Source: Poriferisodalis sp965204195 (GTDB lineage: Bacteria > Actinomycetota > Acidimicrobiia > Acidimicrobiales > Poriferisodalaceae). Taken from it: a stretch of DNA of 64,000 nt. This document shows positions 9,226 to 17,859 of this stretch, in pieces. The stretch lies in assembly GCF_965204195.1 (NCBI RefSeq), contig NZ_OZ241975.1:434001-498000 (forward strand), written 5' to 3'. Every line of letters starts with the position of its first letter. Position 1 is the first letter of the stretch. The notes below the pieces were generated by a model. That model made no database searches. It was given only the letters and a program-made list of their open reading frames with translations, and had not been told where the DNA came from. The position numbers and the translations under genes are program-made.

Positions 9226-9956
9226 CCGGCCGCGGCCGCTACATCGCGCTGGAGGGCTTCGACGGCAGCGGCAAGTCCACGCAGGCCGAGATGCTGGCGT
9301 CCCACCTCGATGCCGTGCTCACCCGCGAGCCGGGCGGCACGCCGCTCGGCGAGGCGCTGCGGGAGGTGCTGCTGCATGCCGCGCCCGACGAGGCGCCGTC
9401 GGCCCGGACCGAGGCGCTGCTGTTCTGTGCCGATCGGGCGCAGCACATTGCGACGGTGGTTTCGCCCGCCCTGAGTTCGGGCCGCGATGTTGTCACCGAC
9501 CGCTCCTACGGCTCCACGCTGGCCTACCAGGGCTACGGACGGGGGTTGCCGCTCGACGAGCTGCGGGCCTTGATCGACTACGCCTGCCGCCGGCCCGCCG
9601 ATGCTTCCGACGAACTGCCTGACGTCGTGCTGCCCGACGTGGTGGTGCTGCTCGATGTGCCGCTCGCGGACTCTGACCGGCGCGTTCACCGGCTGGACCG
9701 GGTCGGCGGCGAGCAGATGTCGCTGCTCGAAGGCGACTCAGACGCCGATCCCGACGCCGACGAGCTCGACGGTGACGGGCCGGATCGGCTGGAGGGCGAG
9801 GCGTTGGAGTTCGCGCTGCGGGTGTGGCGCAGCTATCGCGAACTGTGCGACGCGGAACCCGATCGCTGGGTCCGTGTGGACGCCACCGGCAGCGTCGACG
9901 AGGTGGCTGAGCGGGTGCGAGTCGCGATCGGCGAGCATCCCGCGATGGCGGACTAG
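9222..9956 (+). CDS. tmk: Thymidylate kinase
   Basis: 244 residues; phosphorylates dTMP to dTDP. The P-loop is GFDGSGKST (residues 12-20). The DRS motif in VVTDRSYGSTLAYQG and REPGGTPLGE are family signatures. In the LID region, where related enzymes have a short loop before DRFE, this protein has an acidic insertion of about 25-30 residues rich in Asp (near 170-195) before DRLEGE. The start overlaps the MFS stop (ATGA), and holB follows after 10 bases; tmk-holB pairing is common in bacteria. Confidence 0.95.
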   Translation: MTGRGRYIALEGFDGSGKSTQAEMLASHLDAVLTREPGGTPLGEALREVLLHAAPDEAPSARTEALLFCADRAQHIATVVSPALSSGRDVVTDRSYGSTLAYQGYGRGLPLDELRALIDYACRRPADASDELPDVVLPDVVVLLDVPLADSDRRVHRLDRVGGEQMSLLEGDSDADPDADELDGDGPDRLEGEALEFALRVWRSYRELCDAEPDRWVRVDATGSVDEVAERVRVAIGEHPAMAD

Positions 9957-9966
9957 AGCGTTCGCC

Positions 9967-11322
9967 GTGGCATCGGAAGACGGCACCGACGAACCGGGAG
10001 AAGCGTCGGAGCACGCTGCGGCCGAGCCGGCCCCGCTGTCGCTGTTCGACTTCGGCGACGCCGCGCCAGCGCCCTCACCGCCGCCGGAGTCGCCAGCACC
10101 GTCCGATGACCTGCCAGAACCGCCCGATGAGGCGCCGCAACAACCTGACCGCTCGGCGCCTGCGAGCGAATCGATACCGGCTCCAGCCGGGATGCCGGCA
10201 GCGGACGAGCTCTCGGTTTCGCCTGCCCCGCCATCGATCGACGAGCCGGCAGCGGCCGAAGCGCCCGTGGACGAGGCGCCGGTTGGCAACCTGCTCGACG
10301 GCATCGTGGGCCAGCCGGCAGCGGTTGAACGGCTGCAGGCAGCGCTGGCCTCGCCGCTGCCCGCCTATCTGTTCGTCGGCCCCGCAGGCGCCGGCCTGCG
10401 CGGCGCAGCGTGCTGCTTCGCTGGCGAACTGCTGGCGGCGCGCAGCCCGACCCCCGAACGCGAACGCCGCCTCGCGCTCGCCGAGCAGCATCCCGACCTG
10501 CTGATCTTCGACCGTGTCGGTGCGGCCATGACGGCCGAGCAGGCCCGCGAGGCGGTGCGCGCCGCCGCGGCTGCGCCTGTCGCCGGCGAGCAGAAGGTCA
10601 TCGTGCTCTGCGACGTCGACCGTGCCGCGCTCAGCGCGCCGATCCTGCTCAAGTCCGTCGAGGAACCGCCGCCGTCGTGCGTTTTCGTGCTGCTCGCGGA
10701 GGAAGTCAACCGGTCGATGGAGACGTTGGCCTCCCGCTGTGCACGCGTCGACTTCGAATCGCTGGGCAACGCCGACCTGCAAGCGCTGCTCATTGCCGAG
10801 GGCATTGAGCATGGCCGTGCCAGCTTCGCTGCGGCTGCTGCCGGCGGCTCGATCGACCGTGCTCGGCTGCTCGCCTCCGACGACGACGCTGCCGTGCGCA
10901 TCGAGACGTGGCGCGGTCTGCGGGGCACCCTGAACGGCACGGCATCCGCAGCGATGGCAGCAGTGGATGCCGCGCTGGAGGCAGCCGAGCAGGCCGCCGC
11001 ACCGCTCGAGGCCCGCCGAGAAGCCGAGCGAGCAGCGGCCGACGAGCAGGCCGAGCTGTACGGCACGAATGTGGGCCGCAGCTCGCTCGACGAGCGTCAC
11101 CGCCGCGAGCTGCGCCGGGTGCGCACCGACGAGATCACGATGGGCTTGGCCGTGCTGGCAGCGCAGATCCGCGATGAATCCGGCAACGGCGGCCTGCGTG
11201 CAGAGGCAGCGGCGGGGCAGCTGGATGCCATCGGTGACGCCGCCGAGGCACTGCGCTTCAACGCCAACCAGCGCCTAGCGCTCAGCTGCCTATTCATCCG
11301 CCTCGGCCACTCGGGCCTGTAG
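9967..11322 (+). CDS. holB: DNA polymerase III delta' subunit (clamp loader)
   Basis: 451 residues from GTG 9967, which starts 10 bases after tmk. The first ~110 residues are a Pro/Ala/Glu/Asp-rich extension with no recognisable domain. The clamp-loader core begins at NLLDGIVGQPAAVERLQAAL. The P-loop position reads GPAGAGLRG, without the Lys-Ser/Thr of active ATPases, as expected for delta'. The sensor-1-type segment LLKSVEEPPPSCVF is conserved. It would act with delta and DnaX to load the sliding clamp. A later start would trim the extension, but no well-placed candidate with a ribosome site is seen. Confidence 0.85.
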   Translation: MASEDGTDEPGEASEHAAAEPAPLSLFDFGDAAPAPSPPPESPAPSDDLPEPPDEAPQQPDRSAPASESIPAPAGMPAADELSVSPAPPSIDEPAAAEAPVDEAPVGNLLDGIVGQPAAVERLQAALASPLPAYLFVGPAGAGLRGAACCFAGELLAARSPTPERERRLALAEQHPDLLIFDRVGAAMTAEQAREAVRAAAAAPVAGEQKVIVLCDVDRAALSAPILLKSVEEPPPSCVFVLLAEEVNRSMETLASRCARVDFESLGNADLQALLIAEGIEHGRASFAAAAAGGSIDRARLLASDDDAAVRIETWRGLRGTLNGTASAAMAAVDAALEAAEQAAAPLEARREAERAAADEQAELYGTNVGRSSLDERHRRELRRVRTDEITMGLAVLAAQIRDESGNGGLRAEAAAGQLDAIGDAAEALRFNANQRLALSCLFIRLGHSGL

Positions 11323-11360
11323 CGCTCCGCGCACAAGAGACGGCCGCCGGGGCGCCGGCG

Positions 11361-11432
11361 AGCCCGAGGTGGGGATTGAACCCACGACCTGCTCTTTACG
11401 AGAGAGCCGCTCTGCCACTGAGCTACTCGGGC
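11361..11432 (-). tRNA. tRNA-Thr (anticodon CGU)
   Basis: 72 nt on the minus strand with a full cloverleaf. The acceptor stem is GCCCGAG/CTCGGGC, the D arm GCTC...GAGC, the anticodon stem GCTCT/AGAGC with loop CTCGTAA (anticodon CGT), and the T arm GTGGG-TTCAATC-CCCAC. CCA is not encoded. Acceptor and T stems match the second tRNA-Thr at 28627. Confidence 0.95.
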
Positions 11433-11510
11433 AACGGGCGGCTCACGGTAGCAGCGGCAGGTCGCCCTCCCGATGGGGTTCTGGCGCAGTCGACCACTAC
11501 TATCTGCGCC

Positions 11511-11645
11511 ATGGAGCTCCTTGGCGCGCAGGTCTGGCACTACTGGTTGGCGGTCCCGCTGACCATCGTGACGGTGCTGACCGTTTTCAAGCTGGTCGCG
11601 GGCTACGTGCAGAAGGTGGTTGCGCCGCGGTACCCCAAGCGCTGA
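11511..11645 (+). CDS. Small single-pass membrane protein
   Basis: 44 residues with one central hydrophobic helix (about residues 11-31: HYWLAVPLTIVTVL...) and a basic C-terminal tail (PRYPKR). It starts at ATG 11511 and ends 8 bases before the metalloprotease gene, so the two are probably co-transcribed. No family was recognised. The length and membrane topology suggest a real small protein, but only spacing and frame support it. Confidence 0.6.
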   Translation: MELLGAQVWHYWLAVPLTIVTVLTVFKLVAGYVQKVVAPRYPKR

Positions 11646-11653
11646 GCCACACA

Positions 11654-12769
11654 GTGAGCGATCCCGCCGACGAGCACGTCGACTGGGAATTGGCGCGCCG
11701 CATCGCGGTGCGGGTCGCAGGCACCGAGCCGCTGTACCAGTCCTACCTCGCTGAACCGTTGCGGCAGGACTTCGCCCGCTTCGTGCCGGTTGCGGCTGAG
11801 CTGGTGGCCATCGAGACCGGGCTGGAGACGCCGGGCGAGGCGCACGCAGAGGTGATCGACCGGACGGGCTGGATCGACGCCAACATCGCGGCGTTCCGGC
11901 GGCTGCTGCAACCGCTGCTGGGCGCATCGGCCGGTGCCGACGGCACCGCCGAGACCTCGCGGGTGACGCAGACGCTGGGAGCGGTGGAGCTGGGCTCCGT
12001 ACTTGGCTGGATGTCCAAGCGGGTGCTCGGCCAGTACGACCTGCTGTGGGCCTCCGATGACGACACCGCGCCGGCAGGCGGCTCGGCGGGCACAGCGGGA
12101 GACACGGTCTACTTCGTCGGCCCGAACATCCTGGTCACTGAGAAGCGCTACGCATTCGTCCCGGCTCAATTCCGCCTGTGGCTGGCCCTCCACGAGCTGA
12201 CACACCGCTCGCAGTTCACCGGTGTGCCGTGGCTGCGGCCCCACTTCCTGCATCTGGTGAACGGGCTGGTCGACGAGGCCCAGCCCGATCCCGAGCGTGT
12301 GCGCGAGGGTCTCCGCAGCCTGATGTCCCTGCGTCGCAGTGGTTCAGGCCAGGACGGCCAGAACGGCCAAGACCTGCTGGGCGAAGGGGGGCTCGCCGCA
12401 GTGTTCGCCACCGACCACCAGCGCGAGCTGATCGCCCAGGTGGGCGGCATGATGAGCCTGGTGGAAGGGCACGGCGACGTCACGATGGCGCGAGCCGCCC
12501 GCGGGCACATCCCCGATGCCGACCGGTTTGCCGTGGTGATGCACCACCGGCGTCGCAATGTGCGCGGCATGGCGCGGCTGATCCAGCGCCTGCTGGGCAT
12601 CGAGGCCAAGCTGGCGCAATACCAGGCCGGTGAAGACTTCATTGCCGAGATCGAGGCCGAGCGCGGCCCGCGGGCGGTGGACAGGATCTGGGAACGCGTC
12701 GAGCACCTGCCGTCCATGGCGGAGATCCGCGACCCTCAAGCCTGGCTGGAGCGTGTCCCCGCGGCCTGA
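11654..12769 (+). CDS. Zinc-dependent metalloprotease, DUF2342 (coenzyme F420-biosynthesis-associated) family
   Basis: 371 residues from GTG 11654. It contains the zinc-binding HExxH motif as HELTH in LWLALHELTHRSQF, followed by the family-typical VPWLRPHF and a downstream GMMSLVEGHGD segment that can supply the third ligand. This family is widespread in actinomycetes and is often annotated as F420-biosynthesis associated, but its substrate is unknown to me. It lies between a small membrane protein and tilS, an arrangement with tilS-hpt that is frequent in these bacteria. Confidence 0.85.
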   Translation: MSDPADEHVDWELARRIAVRVAGTEPLYQSYLAEPLRQDFARFVPVAAELVAIETGLETPGEAHAEVIDRTGWIDANIAAFRRLLQPLLGASAGADGTAETSRVTQTLGAVELGSVLGWMSKRVLGQYDLLWASDDDTAPAGGSAGTAGDTVYFVGPNILVTEKRYAFVPAQFRLWLALHELTHRSQFTGVPWLRPHFLHLVNGLVDEAQPDPERVREGLRSLMSLRRSGSGQDGQNGQDLLGEGGLAAVFATDHQRELIAQVGGMMSLVEGHGDVTMARAARGHIPDADRFAVVMHHRRRNVRGMARLIQRLLGIEAKLAQYQAGEDFIAEIEAERGPRAVDRIWERVEHLPSMAEIRDPQAWLERVPAA

Positions 12770-12797
12770 TCGAGCCGCTGGACCCCGCTCGCCGCGG

Positions 12798-13766
12798 GTG
12801 ACGGCAGCAGGCGCCCCTTCCGCGCCACCCAGTTCTGCTGGCGATGCGTCAAGGGGCTCAGACGAACTCGAATGCCTGGTGGACCGGTGCACGTTCGACG
12901 ACATCGAGGGCCCTGAACTGGTGTGCGCAGTGTCGGGCGGCGCCGATTCGGCTGCGCTGCTGGTGCTTGCCTGCCGGTTTGCCCAGCGGAGCGGCAGCGG
13001 GATCACCGCCGTCTCCGCAGTCCACATCGATCACGGGCTGCGCGAAGCGGGCAGGGCGGAAGCGGCGAGAGTCGAGGCGCTGTGCGACCAGTTCGGGGCG
13101 CGGTTCAGCGTGATGCACCTCGACCTTGCCCCTGGGGCGAACCTGCAGGCGCGGGCTCGCGAGGCCCGCCACGCCGCGCTCGGCCCCCATGCGCTGCTCG
13201 GCCATACCGCCGACGACCAGGCAGAGACAGTGCTGCTGCAGCTGCTGCGCGGCGGCGCGCTCGATGCGCTCGCCGCCATGAGAGCCGACCGGCGGCCGCT
13301 GCTGGGGCTGCGGCGCACCGATACCGAGCGGGTCTGCGAGCTGGTCGGCTACGAGCCCGTCCGTGATCCATCCAACGCCGACCCTCGCTTCTGGCGCAGC
13401 CGTGTCCGTCACGAGGTGATCCCGCTGCTGTGCGACATCGCCGGGCGTGACGTGGTGCCGTTGCTGGCCCGTGGATCCGGGCTGGCGGCTGCCGACGCCG
13501 ACCTGCTGGACGTGCTGGCGGCCGACATCGATCCCACCAGTGCGTGTGAGCTGCGGAATGCGCCGGTGGCCCTGGCCCGGCGAGCCATCCGGTCGTGGCT
13601 GCGTACCGATCATCCGCCCGACGCCAGCGCAGTCGAGCGGGTGCTCGAGGTGGCCCGACACACCCACCGCGCCACCGAGGTGGGCGGCGGGCGGCGAGTC
13701 AGCCGCTCGGCCGATCGGCTCCGACTCGAGCAAGCCGTTCCGCCATCGGAAACGCATAACCGCTAA
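12798..13766 (+). CDS. tilS: tRNA(Ile)-lysidine synthase
   Basis: 322 residues. An N-type ATP pyrophosphatase with PP-loop SGGADS (residues 46-51), VHIDHGLR, and GHTADDQAETVLLQLLRG further on. It attaches lysine to C34 of tRNA-Ile2 so that AUA is read as Ile. GTG 12798 is selected: it is the first in-frame start after the protease stop and leaves a Pro/Ser-rich leader of about 25 residues; a shorter start is possible. The C-terminal substrate-recognition part is brief. hpt follows after 11 bases. Confidence 0.92.
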   Translation: MTAAGAPSAPPSSAGDASRGSDELECLVDRCTFDDIEGPELVCAVSGGADSAALLVLACRFAQRSGSGITAVSAVHIDHGLREAGRAEAARVEALCDQFGARFSVMHLDLAPGANLQARAREARHAALGPHALLGHTADDQAETVLLQLLRGGALDALAAMRADRRPLLGLRRTDTERVCELVGYEPVRDPSNADPRFWRSRVRHEVIPLLCDIAGRDVVPLLARGSGLAAADADLLDVLAADIDPTSACELRNAPVALARRAIRSWLRTDHPPDASAVERVLEVARHTHRATEVGGGRRVSRSADRLRLEQAVPPSETHNR

Positions 13767-13777
13767 GTTCGGCTCAC

Positions 13778-14377
13778 GTGGCAGGGGCATCGGCTTCAGA
13801 GGAATCCCACAGCGACCTCGGCTCGATGCTCGCCAGCGACCCCGCCGTCGGCGAAGTGCTCGTGTCGGGCCCCGAGATTGCCGCACGAGTGGCCGAGTTG
13901 GGCGCGCAGATCACCACCGACTACGCGGGCCGCCAGCCGCTGCTCGTAGCGGTGCTCAAGGGGGCGGTGATGTTCGCCTCCGATCTCAGCCGTGCCATCG
14001 ACTTGCCGGTCGAGATGGATTTCATGGCCGTGTCGTCGTACGGGAGCAGCACCCGATCCAGCGGCGTCGTCCGCATTCTCAAGGATCTCGACATCGACAT
14101 CGCGGGGCGTGACGTGATCCTGGTGGAGGACATCGTCGAGAGCGGTCTCACGCTGTCGTACCTGCGTCGCAGCCTGCTGGCCCGCGGTCCTGCCAGCCTG
14201 GCGGTTTGCTCGCTGCTGACACGCGAGCACAACGGCAGCCTGAACGGGCTCGTCGACTACATCGGATTCCGCCTGCCGCCGGTGTGGGTGATCGGCTACG
14301 GGCTCGACCTGGCGCAGAAATATCGCAATCTGGCGGAGATTCGGGCGTACGACTCCTCGGTCGACGACGGCAGCTAG
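13778..14377 (+). CDS. hpt: Hypoxanthine phosphoribosyltransferase
   Basis: 199 residues. It salvages hypoxanthine or guanine with PRPP to give IMP or GMP. The PRPP loop reads VEDIVESGLTLSYL, where the usual VEDIVDTGLTL has Glu-Ser in place of Asp-Thr. The flexible loop SSYGSSTRSSG and the purine-contact segment DYIGFRLPPVWVIGYGLD are conserved. It is just downstream of tilS, the classical tilS-hpt order. GTG 13778 is the start nearest the tilS stop and gives the full N-terminus. Confidence 0.95.
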   Translation: MAGASASEESHSDLGSMLASDPAVGEVLVSGPEIAARVAELGAQITTDYAGRQPLLVAVLKGAVMFASDLSRAIDLPVEMDFMAVSSYGSSTRSSGVVRILKDLDIDIAGRDVILVEDIVESGLTLSYLRRSLLARGPASLAVCSLLTREHNGSLNGLVDYIGFRLPPVWVIGYGLDLAQKYRNLAEIRAYDSSVDDGS

Positions 14378-14485
14378 AGCTTGCTCGACAGCGCCGTGCA
14401 CCGCCGGATCGGCACCGGTACATTCGGCGGCAGACGCGCACTGAGGCATGGCGAGCGCGTGCGACGCTCCGAGGGACGGCGAGCA

Positions 14486-15004
14486 ATGAGAGGGAAGTGG
14501 GCGGAGGGCATTCAGCCCCGCAACTTCAACTGGGTCGTCGCCGACCGCCTGGCGGTGTGCGAGCGTCCTGGCGGCTATGGCGCCAGCCACCGGCGCGTCC
14601 GCCGTCAGGAGGAGATCATCTGGCTGCGGCGTCACGAGTTCGACATCGTCGTGTCGCTGATCTCGGCGCCGCACAACCTGCACAACTACGACGAGCTGGA
14701 CATGCCCTACCTGCACCGGCCGTGGCCCGCCTTCGACGACCTGGGCGAGTATCTGCAGTCGGTCCATGACGACTTGGAGCGGCTGGCCGGCGAGCGCAAG
14801 CGCGTCATCCTGCACAAGGAGCGCGTCGGCGAGGATGTCTGCGGGTTCGTGGCGTCGTATCTCCTGCTGTCGGGCAAGGTGCCCACCGGTCCCCAGGCCA
14901 CGGCCATCACCGAGCGGATCTTCGGCCAGCGAGTCGGCCCTGAGGGGCGGCGTGTGGTGGACGTGGCGCTGAGCATTCTCCCCGGCCAGGGCGCAACGAG
15001 CTGA
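14486..15004 (+). CDS. Dual-specificity-phosphatase-like protein lacking the catalytic Cys and Arg
   Basis: 172 residues. The order of segments matches the tyrosine/dual-specificity phosphatase fold: a beta strand FDIVVSLISAP, then LHNYDELDMPYLHRPWPAF (general-acid loop region), a helix GEYLQSVHDDLERL, and strand RVILH before the phosphate loop. The expected HC-x5-R reads His110-Lys111-ERVGE-Asp117, so both catalytic Cys and Arg are replaced. It is probably a pseudophosphatase or binding protein; no reaction can be proposed. It lies between hpt and folB, 8 bases upstream of folB. ATG 14486, preceded by GAGGGA, is chosen over an upstream in-frame ATG at 14456 and TTG at 14381. Confidence 0.6.
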   Translation: MRGKWAEGIQPRNFNWVVADRLAVCERPGGYGASHRRVRRQEEIIWLRRHEFDIVVSLISAPHNLHNYDELDMPYLHRPWPAFDDLGEYLQSVHDDLERLAGERKRVILHKERVGEDVCGFVASYLLLSGKVPTGPQATAITERIFGQRVGPEGRRVVDVALSILPGQGATS

Positions 15005-15012
15005 GCACTGCA

Positions 15013-15384
15013 GTGACCGACTGCATCGACTGCATTGAGTTGCGCGATTTGCGGGTGACGTGCGTGATCGGGGCGCTGGCGCATGAGCGCACCGCGCCGC
15101 AGCCGCTCAGCATCGACGTTGATCTCTACGCCGATCTGAGCCGGGCGGGAGCCACCGACGACCTGGGCCTCACCGTCGACTACGGCGCCGTGTGCGACCG
15201 CATCGTGGCGCTGTGCGAAGACGCACAGCCGCAGCTGCTCGAACGGCTGGCCGAGCTGATCGCCGGGGAGCTGTGCGGCATCGACGGCGTGACCGCCACG
15301 ACGGTCACGGTCACCAAGCTCCGCCCGCCCGTAGCGGCCGACCTCGGCACCAGCGGCGTGCGCATCACCCGCCGCCCGGCGTGA
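15013..15384 (+). CDS. folB: Dihydroneopterin aldolase
   Basis: 123 residues, the usual length for this tetrahydrofolate-pathway enzyme, which converts dihydroneopterin to 6-hydroxymethyl-dihydropterin. Family features include ELRDLRVTCVIGALAHER (residues 9-26), where the Glu/Arg region binds the pterin, the YADL segment, TVDYGAVCDRI and LLERLAELIA. Start GTG 15013. It overlaps folK by 4 bases (GTGA), consistent with co-translation of consecutive pathway enzymes. Confidence 0.95.
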   Translation: MTDCIDCIELRDLRVTCVIGALAHERTAPQPLSIDVDLYADLSRAGATDDLGLTVDYGAVCDRIVALCEDAQPQLLERLAELIAGELCGIDGVTATTVTVTKLRPPVAADLGTSGVRITRRPA

Positions 15385-15899
15385 GCCAGTCCAGCACGCG
15401 GGCGTTCATAGGGCTGGGTGCGAACATCGGCAACCCCGCCGCACAGCTGGCAAATGCCCTCGACTCGCTGGATGCCGCTGGCGTGCTCGTGGCTGTCTCG
15501 GGCGTGTACCGCAGCGCGCCGATCGGCCCCGAACAGCCGGAGTTCCTGAACCTCGTGGCCGAGCTGTCGGTGCCCGACGGCCCCTACGAACTGCTGGCCC
15601 GCTGCCAAGCCCTCGAAGCCGCGGCACGGCGGGTGCGCCGTGAACGCTGGGGCCCGCGCACGCTCGACGTCGACGTACTGCTGTTCGGCGACGTGGAGAT
15701 GCGCGACCCCGAGCTGCAGATCCCGCACCCCCGCCTACGCGAGCGCCGATTCGTGCTCGACCCCCTCGCAGAGCTGGCACCCGAGCTGGTCACGCTCGGC
15801 GAACTGTCAGCCGTCGCCGACCAAGACTGCGAGTACGTCGGCACCGTCGAGCTGCTGCACCAGCTCGCCACCGCCTCGCCGGAGCAACGGCAGGACTAG
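15381..15899 (+). CDS. folK: 2-amino-4-hydroxy-6-hydroxymethyldihydropteridine pyrophosphokinase
   Basis: 172 residues. It transfers pyrophosphate from ATP to hydroxymethyl-dihydropterin, the step after FolB. Conserved: FIGLGANIGNP at the N-terminus, YRSAPIGPEQPEFLNLV, and the metal-binding GPRTLDVDVLLFGD followed by IPHPRLRERRFVLDPL. GTG 15381 overlaps the folB stop. The 3' end overlaps the convergent thioesterase gene by 4 bases (CTAG). folP, the next pathway step, lies 3.3 kb away on the minus strand. Confidence 0.96.
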   Translation: MSQSSTRAFIGLGANIGNPAAQLANALDSLDAAGVLVAVSGVYRSAPIGPEQPEFLNLVAELSVPDGPYELLARCQALEAAARRVRRERWGPRTLDVDVLLFGDVEMRDPELQIPHPRLRERRFVLDPLAELAPELVTLGELSAVADQDCEYVGTVELLHQLATASPEQRQD

Positions 15900-16597
15900 C
15901 CCTCGGGAATCGGCGGCGCGTCGGCTCGCAGGATGAACAGGCCCTCAGCGTTGACGCAGAGGCCTTCGGGGCCATGCACCTCGGCGTGCTGGACGATCTT
16001 GCGGCCCGACGTGCTCTCGATCCACGCCCGCAGACGCAGCGGTACGTCCAGCGGGGTCGCGGCACGGTAATGAACGGTGAGCCGGCCGGTATATGCCTGC
16101 CGGCCCCGCATGCGGTTCAGCGCCCCCATCAGCTCGTCGATGATCAGCGCCACCACGCCGCCGTGGGTGCGCTCGGGCGGCCCGGCGAACATGGGGTCCA
16201 CCACCGCCTCGCCGGTCACGGCGTCGTCGGACTCCTTGAAGTACCTGACGTTCACCGAAGCCGGATGCAGCGTGCCGCCGCCGATCGAGAACGGGTCGAA
16301 CTCGATCTCGTCGCCGGGTTCGAGCGGCAGCGGGAAGTACTGCCCCTCGTAGATCTCGCGGAGGTAGGGCCGCGAGAGCATGTCGTCGATCTTCACCCGC
16401 AGCGTGCCCTGCTCCAGCCGCGCCGCGGTGGCCTCGACCGTGGCCGTGATCTCGTCGAGCACCTCGTCGTCGACCCGCCGGTTCGCCAGCGCCTGGTTCA
16501 GCCGTCGCATCGCGGCAGCCGCTCGCTCGACCGCGCTCCAGTCGTGACCGGGCTCGACCGTGGCGCCGAGATCGCTCGGTGAGTCGTGCTCGGTCAC
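15896..16597 (-). CDS. PaaI-type hotdog-fold thioesterase
   Basis: 233 residues. The C-terminal half holds a 4HBT/PaaI hotdog domain: PPERTHGGVVALIIDELMGALN is the helix with the catalytic acidic residue, followed by AYTGRLTVHYRAATPLDVPLRLRAW. The N-terminal half is helical (ERAAAAMRRLNQALANRR) and unassigned. It should hydrolyse an acyl-CoA. It is divergent from an acyl-CoA dehydrogenase 98 bases away, fitting fatty-acid or aromatic-acid breakdown. GTG at 16595-16597 is chosen; the open frame extends 87 bases further upstream without conserved sequence. Confidence 0.8.
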   Translation of the reverse strand: MTEHDSPSDLGATVEPGHDWSAVERAAAAMRRLNQALANRRVDDEVLDEITATVEATAARLEQGTLRVKIDDMLSRPYLREIYEGQYFPLPLEPGDEIEFDPFSIGGGTLHPASVNVRYFKESDDAVTGEAVVDPMFAGPPERTHGGVVALIIDELMGALNRMRGRQAYTGRLTVHYRAATPLDVPLRLRAWIESTSGRKIVQHAEVHGPEGLCVNAEGLFILRADAPPIPEG

Positions 16598-16695
16598 GGG
16601 CCGAGACGCTATCTGTGCGGCATCTGTGCAGCCCCGACGCCTGCCCGCCGCGGCCGGCCGTGGCTCGCCGCAGCGCGGCGGCATACGCTCGCCTC

Positions 16696-17850
16696 ATGCG
16701 GCGCACCATCTTCGACGACGAGCACGAGATGTTCCGCGAGACGGCCAAAGCCTTCGTGGAGCGCGAGATCGTCCCCAACCACGAGAAATGGGAAGCCGAC
16801 GGCAAGATCGACAAGGCCATGTTCCGCAAGGCGGGTGATGTGGGCTTGCTGGCCACGGCCGTCGACGAGCGATACGGCGGCGGCGGGGTTCTCGACTTCC
16901 GCTACAACGCCATCGTCAACGAGGAAGTCCACGCGTCGGGCGCGGCCAGCTCGGGGCAGTGCATGACGCTGCACAACGACATCTGCCTGCCGTACTTCAT
17001 CAACCTCTGCAATGACGAGCAGGCCGAACGCTGGATGCCGGGCCTCGCCAGCGGCGAGCTGATGAGCGCCATCGCCATGACCGAGCCGGGGACCGGCTCC
17101 GATCTGGCCTCGATCACCACCACGGCGGTGCGCTCGGGCGACGGCTACGTGGTGAACGGCGCCAAGACGTTCATCACCAACGGCATCAACTCCGACCTGG
17201 TGATCGTGGCGGCCAAGACCGACCCCACCGAGAAGCACCGGGGCATGTCGCTGATCGTGCTGGAGGAGGGCATGGAGGGCTTCGAGCGGGGCCGCAATCT
17301 CGACAAGCTGGGCTTGAAGTCCCAGGACACGGCCGAACTGTTCTTCGACGACGTGTTCGTGCCCGAGGAGAACCTGCTCGGCGGCGAGGGCAACGGGTTC
17401 CTGCACCTGGTGCGGAACCTGCCCCAGGAACGCCTGTCGATCGCGGTGGGCGGGGTGGCGCACGCGCAGGCTGCGTTCGACTGGACGGTGGACTACGTCG
17501 GCGAGCGCACGGCGTTCGGACAGACCATCGCCTCGTTCCAGAACACCCGCTTCGAGCTGGCCGAGATGAAGACCGAGCTGGACATTGCTTGGGTGTTCGT
17601 GGACCGGCAGATCGAAGCGCTCAATGCCGGGGAGCTGACCGCCACCGATGCCGCCGAGGCCAAGTGGTGGGTGACCGAGATGCAGCTTCGGCTCATCACC
17701 CGCTGCCTGCAGCTGTTCGGCGGCTACGGCTACATGAGCGAGTTCCCGATCTCCAAGGCGTACGCGGACGCCCGGATCCAGACCATCTACGGCGGCACCA
17801 CCGAGATCATGAAGGAGATCATCGGCCGCGAAGTCTCCGGCACCCGATAG
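16696..17850 (+). CDS. Acyl-CoA dehydrogenase
   Basis: 384 residues, full family length. FAD-dependent alpha,beta-dehydrogenation of acyl-CoA. Signatures: AMTEPGTGSDLASITTTA (flavin-contact strand), GAKTFITNG, LGLKSQDTAELFFDDV, and near the C-terminus the QLFGGYGYMSEFPISKAYADARIQTIYGGTTEIMKEIIGRE block, whose Glu in GGTTEIMK is the likely catalytic base. ATG 16696. It is 9 bases upstream of the 3-hydroxyacyl-CoA dehydrogenase gene, so the two are likely an operon for beta-oxidation; chain length is not predictable. Confidence 0.93.
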   Translation: MRRTIFDDEHEMFRETAKAFVEREIVPNHEKWEADGKIDKAMFRKAGDVGLLATAVDERYGGGGVLDFRYNAIVNEEVHASGAASSGQCMTLHNDICLPYFINLCNDEQAERWMPGLASGELMSAIAMTEPGTGSDLASITTTAVRSGDGYVVNGAKTFITNGINSDLVIVAAKTDPTEKHRGMSLIVLEEGMEGFERGRNLDKLGLKSQDTAELFFDDVFVPEENLLGGEGNGFLHLVRNLPQERLSIAVGGVAHAQAAFDWTVDYVGERTAFGQTIASFQNTRFELAEMKTELDIAWVFVDRQIEALNAGELTATDAAEAKWWVTEMQLRLITRCLQLFGGYGYMSEFPISKAYADARIQTIYGGTTEIMKEIIGREVSGTR

Positions 17851-17859
17851 GCAGAGGCC

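Noticed and set aside
10370..10410. Degenerate P-loop in the clamp-loader gene as damage
   Set aside because: Loss of the ATP-binding Lys is normal for delta' subunits.
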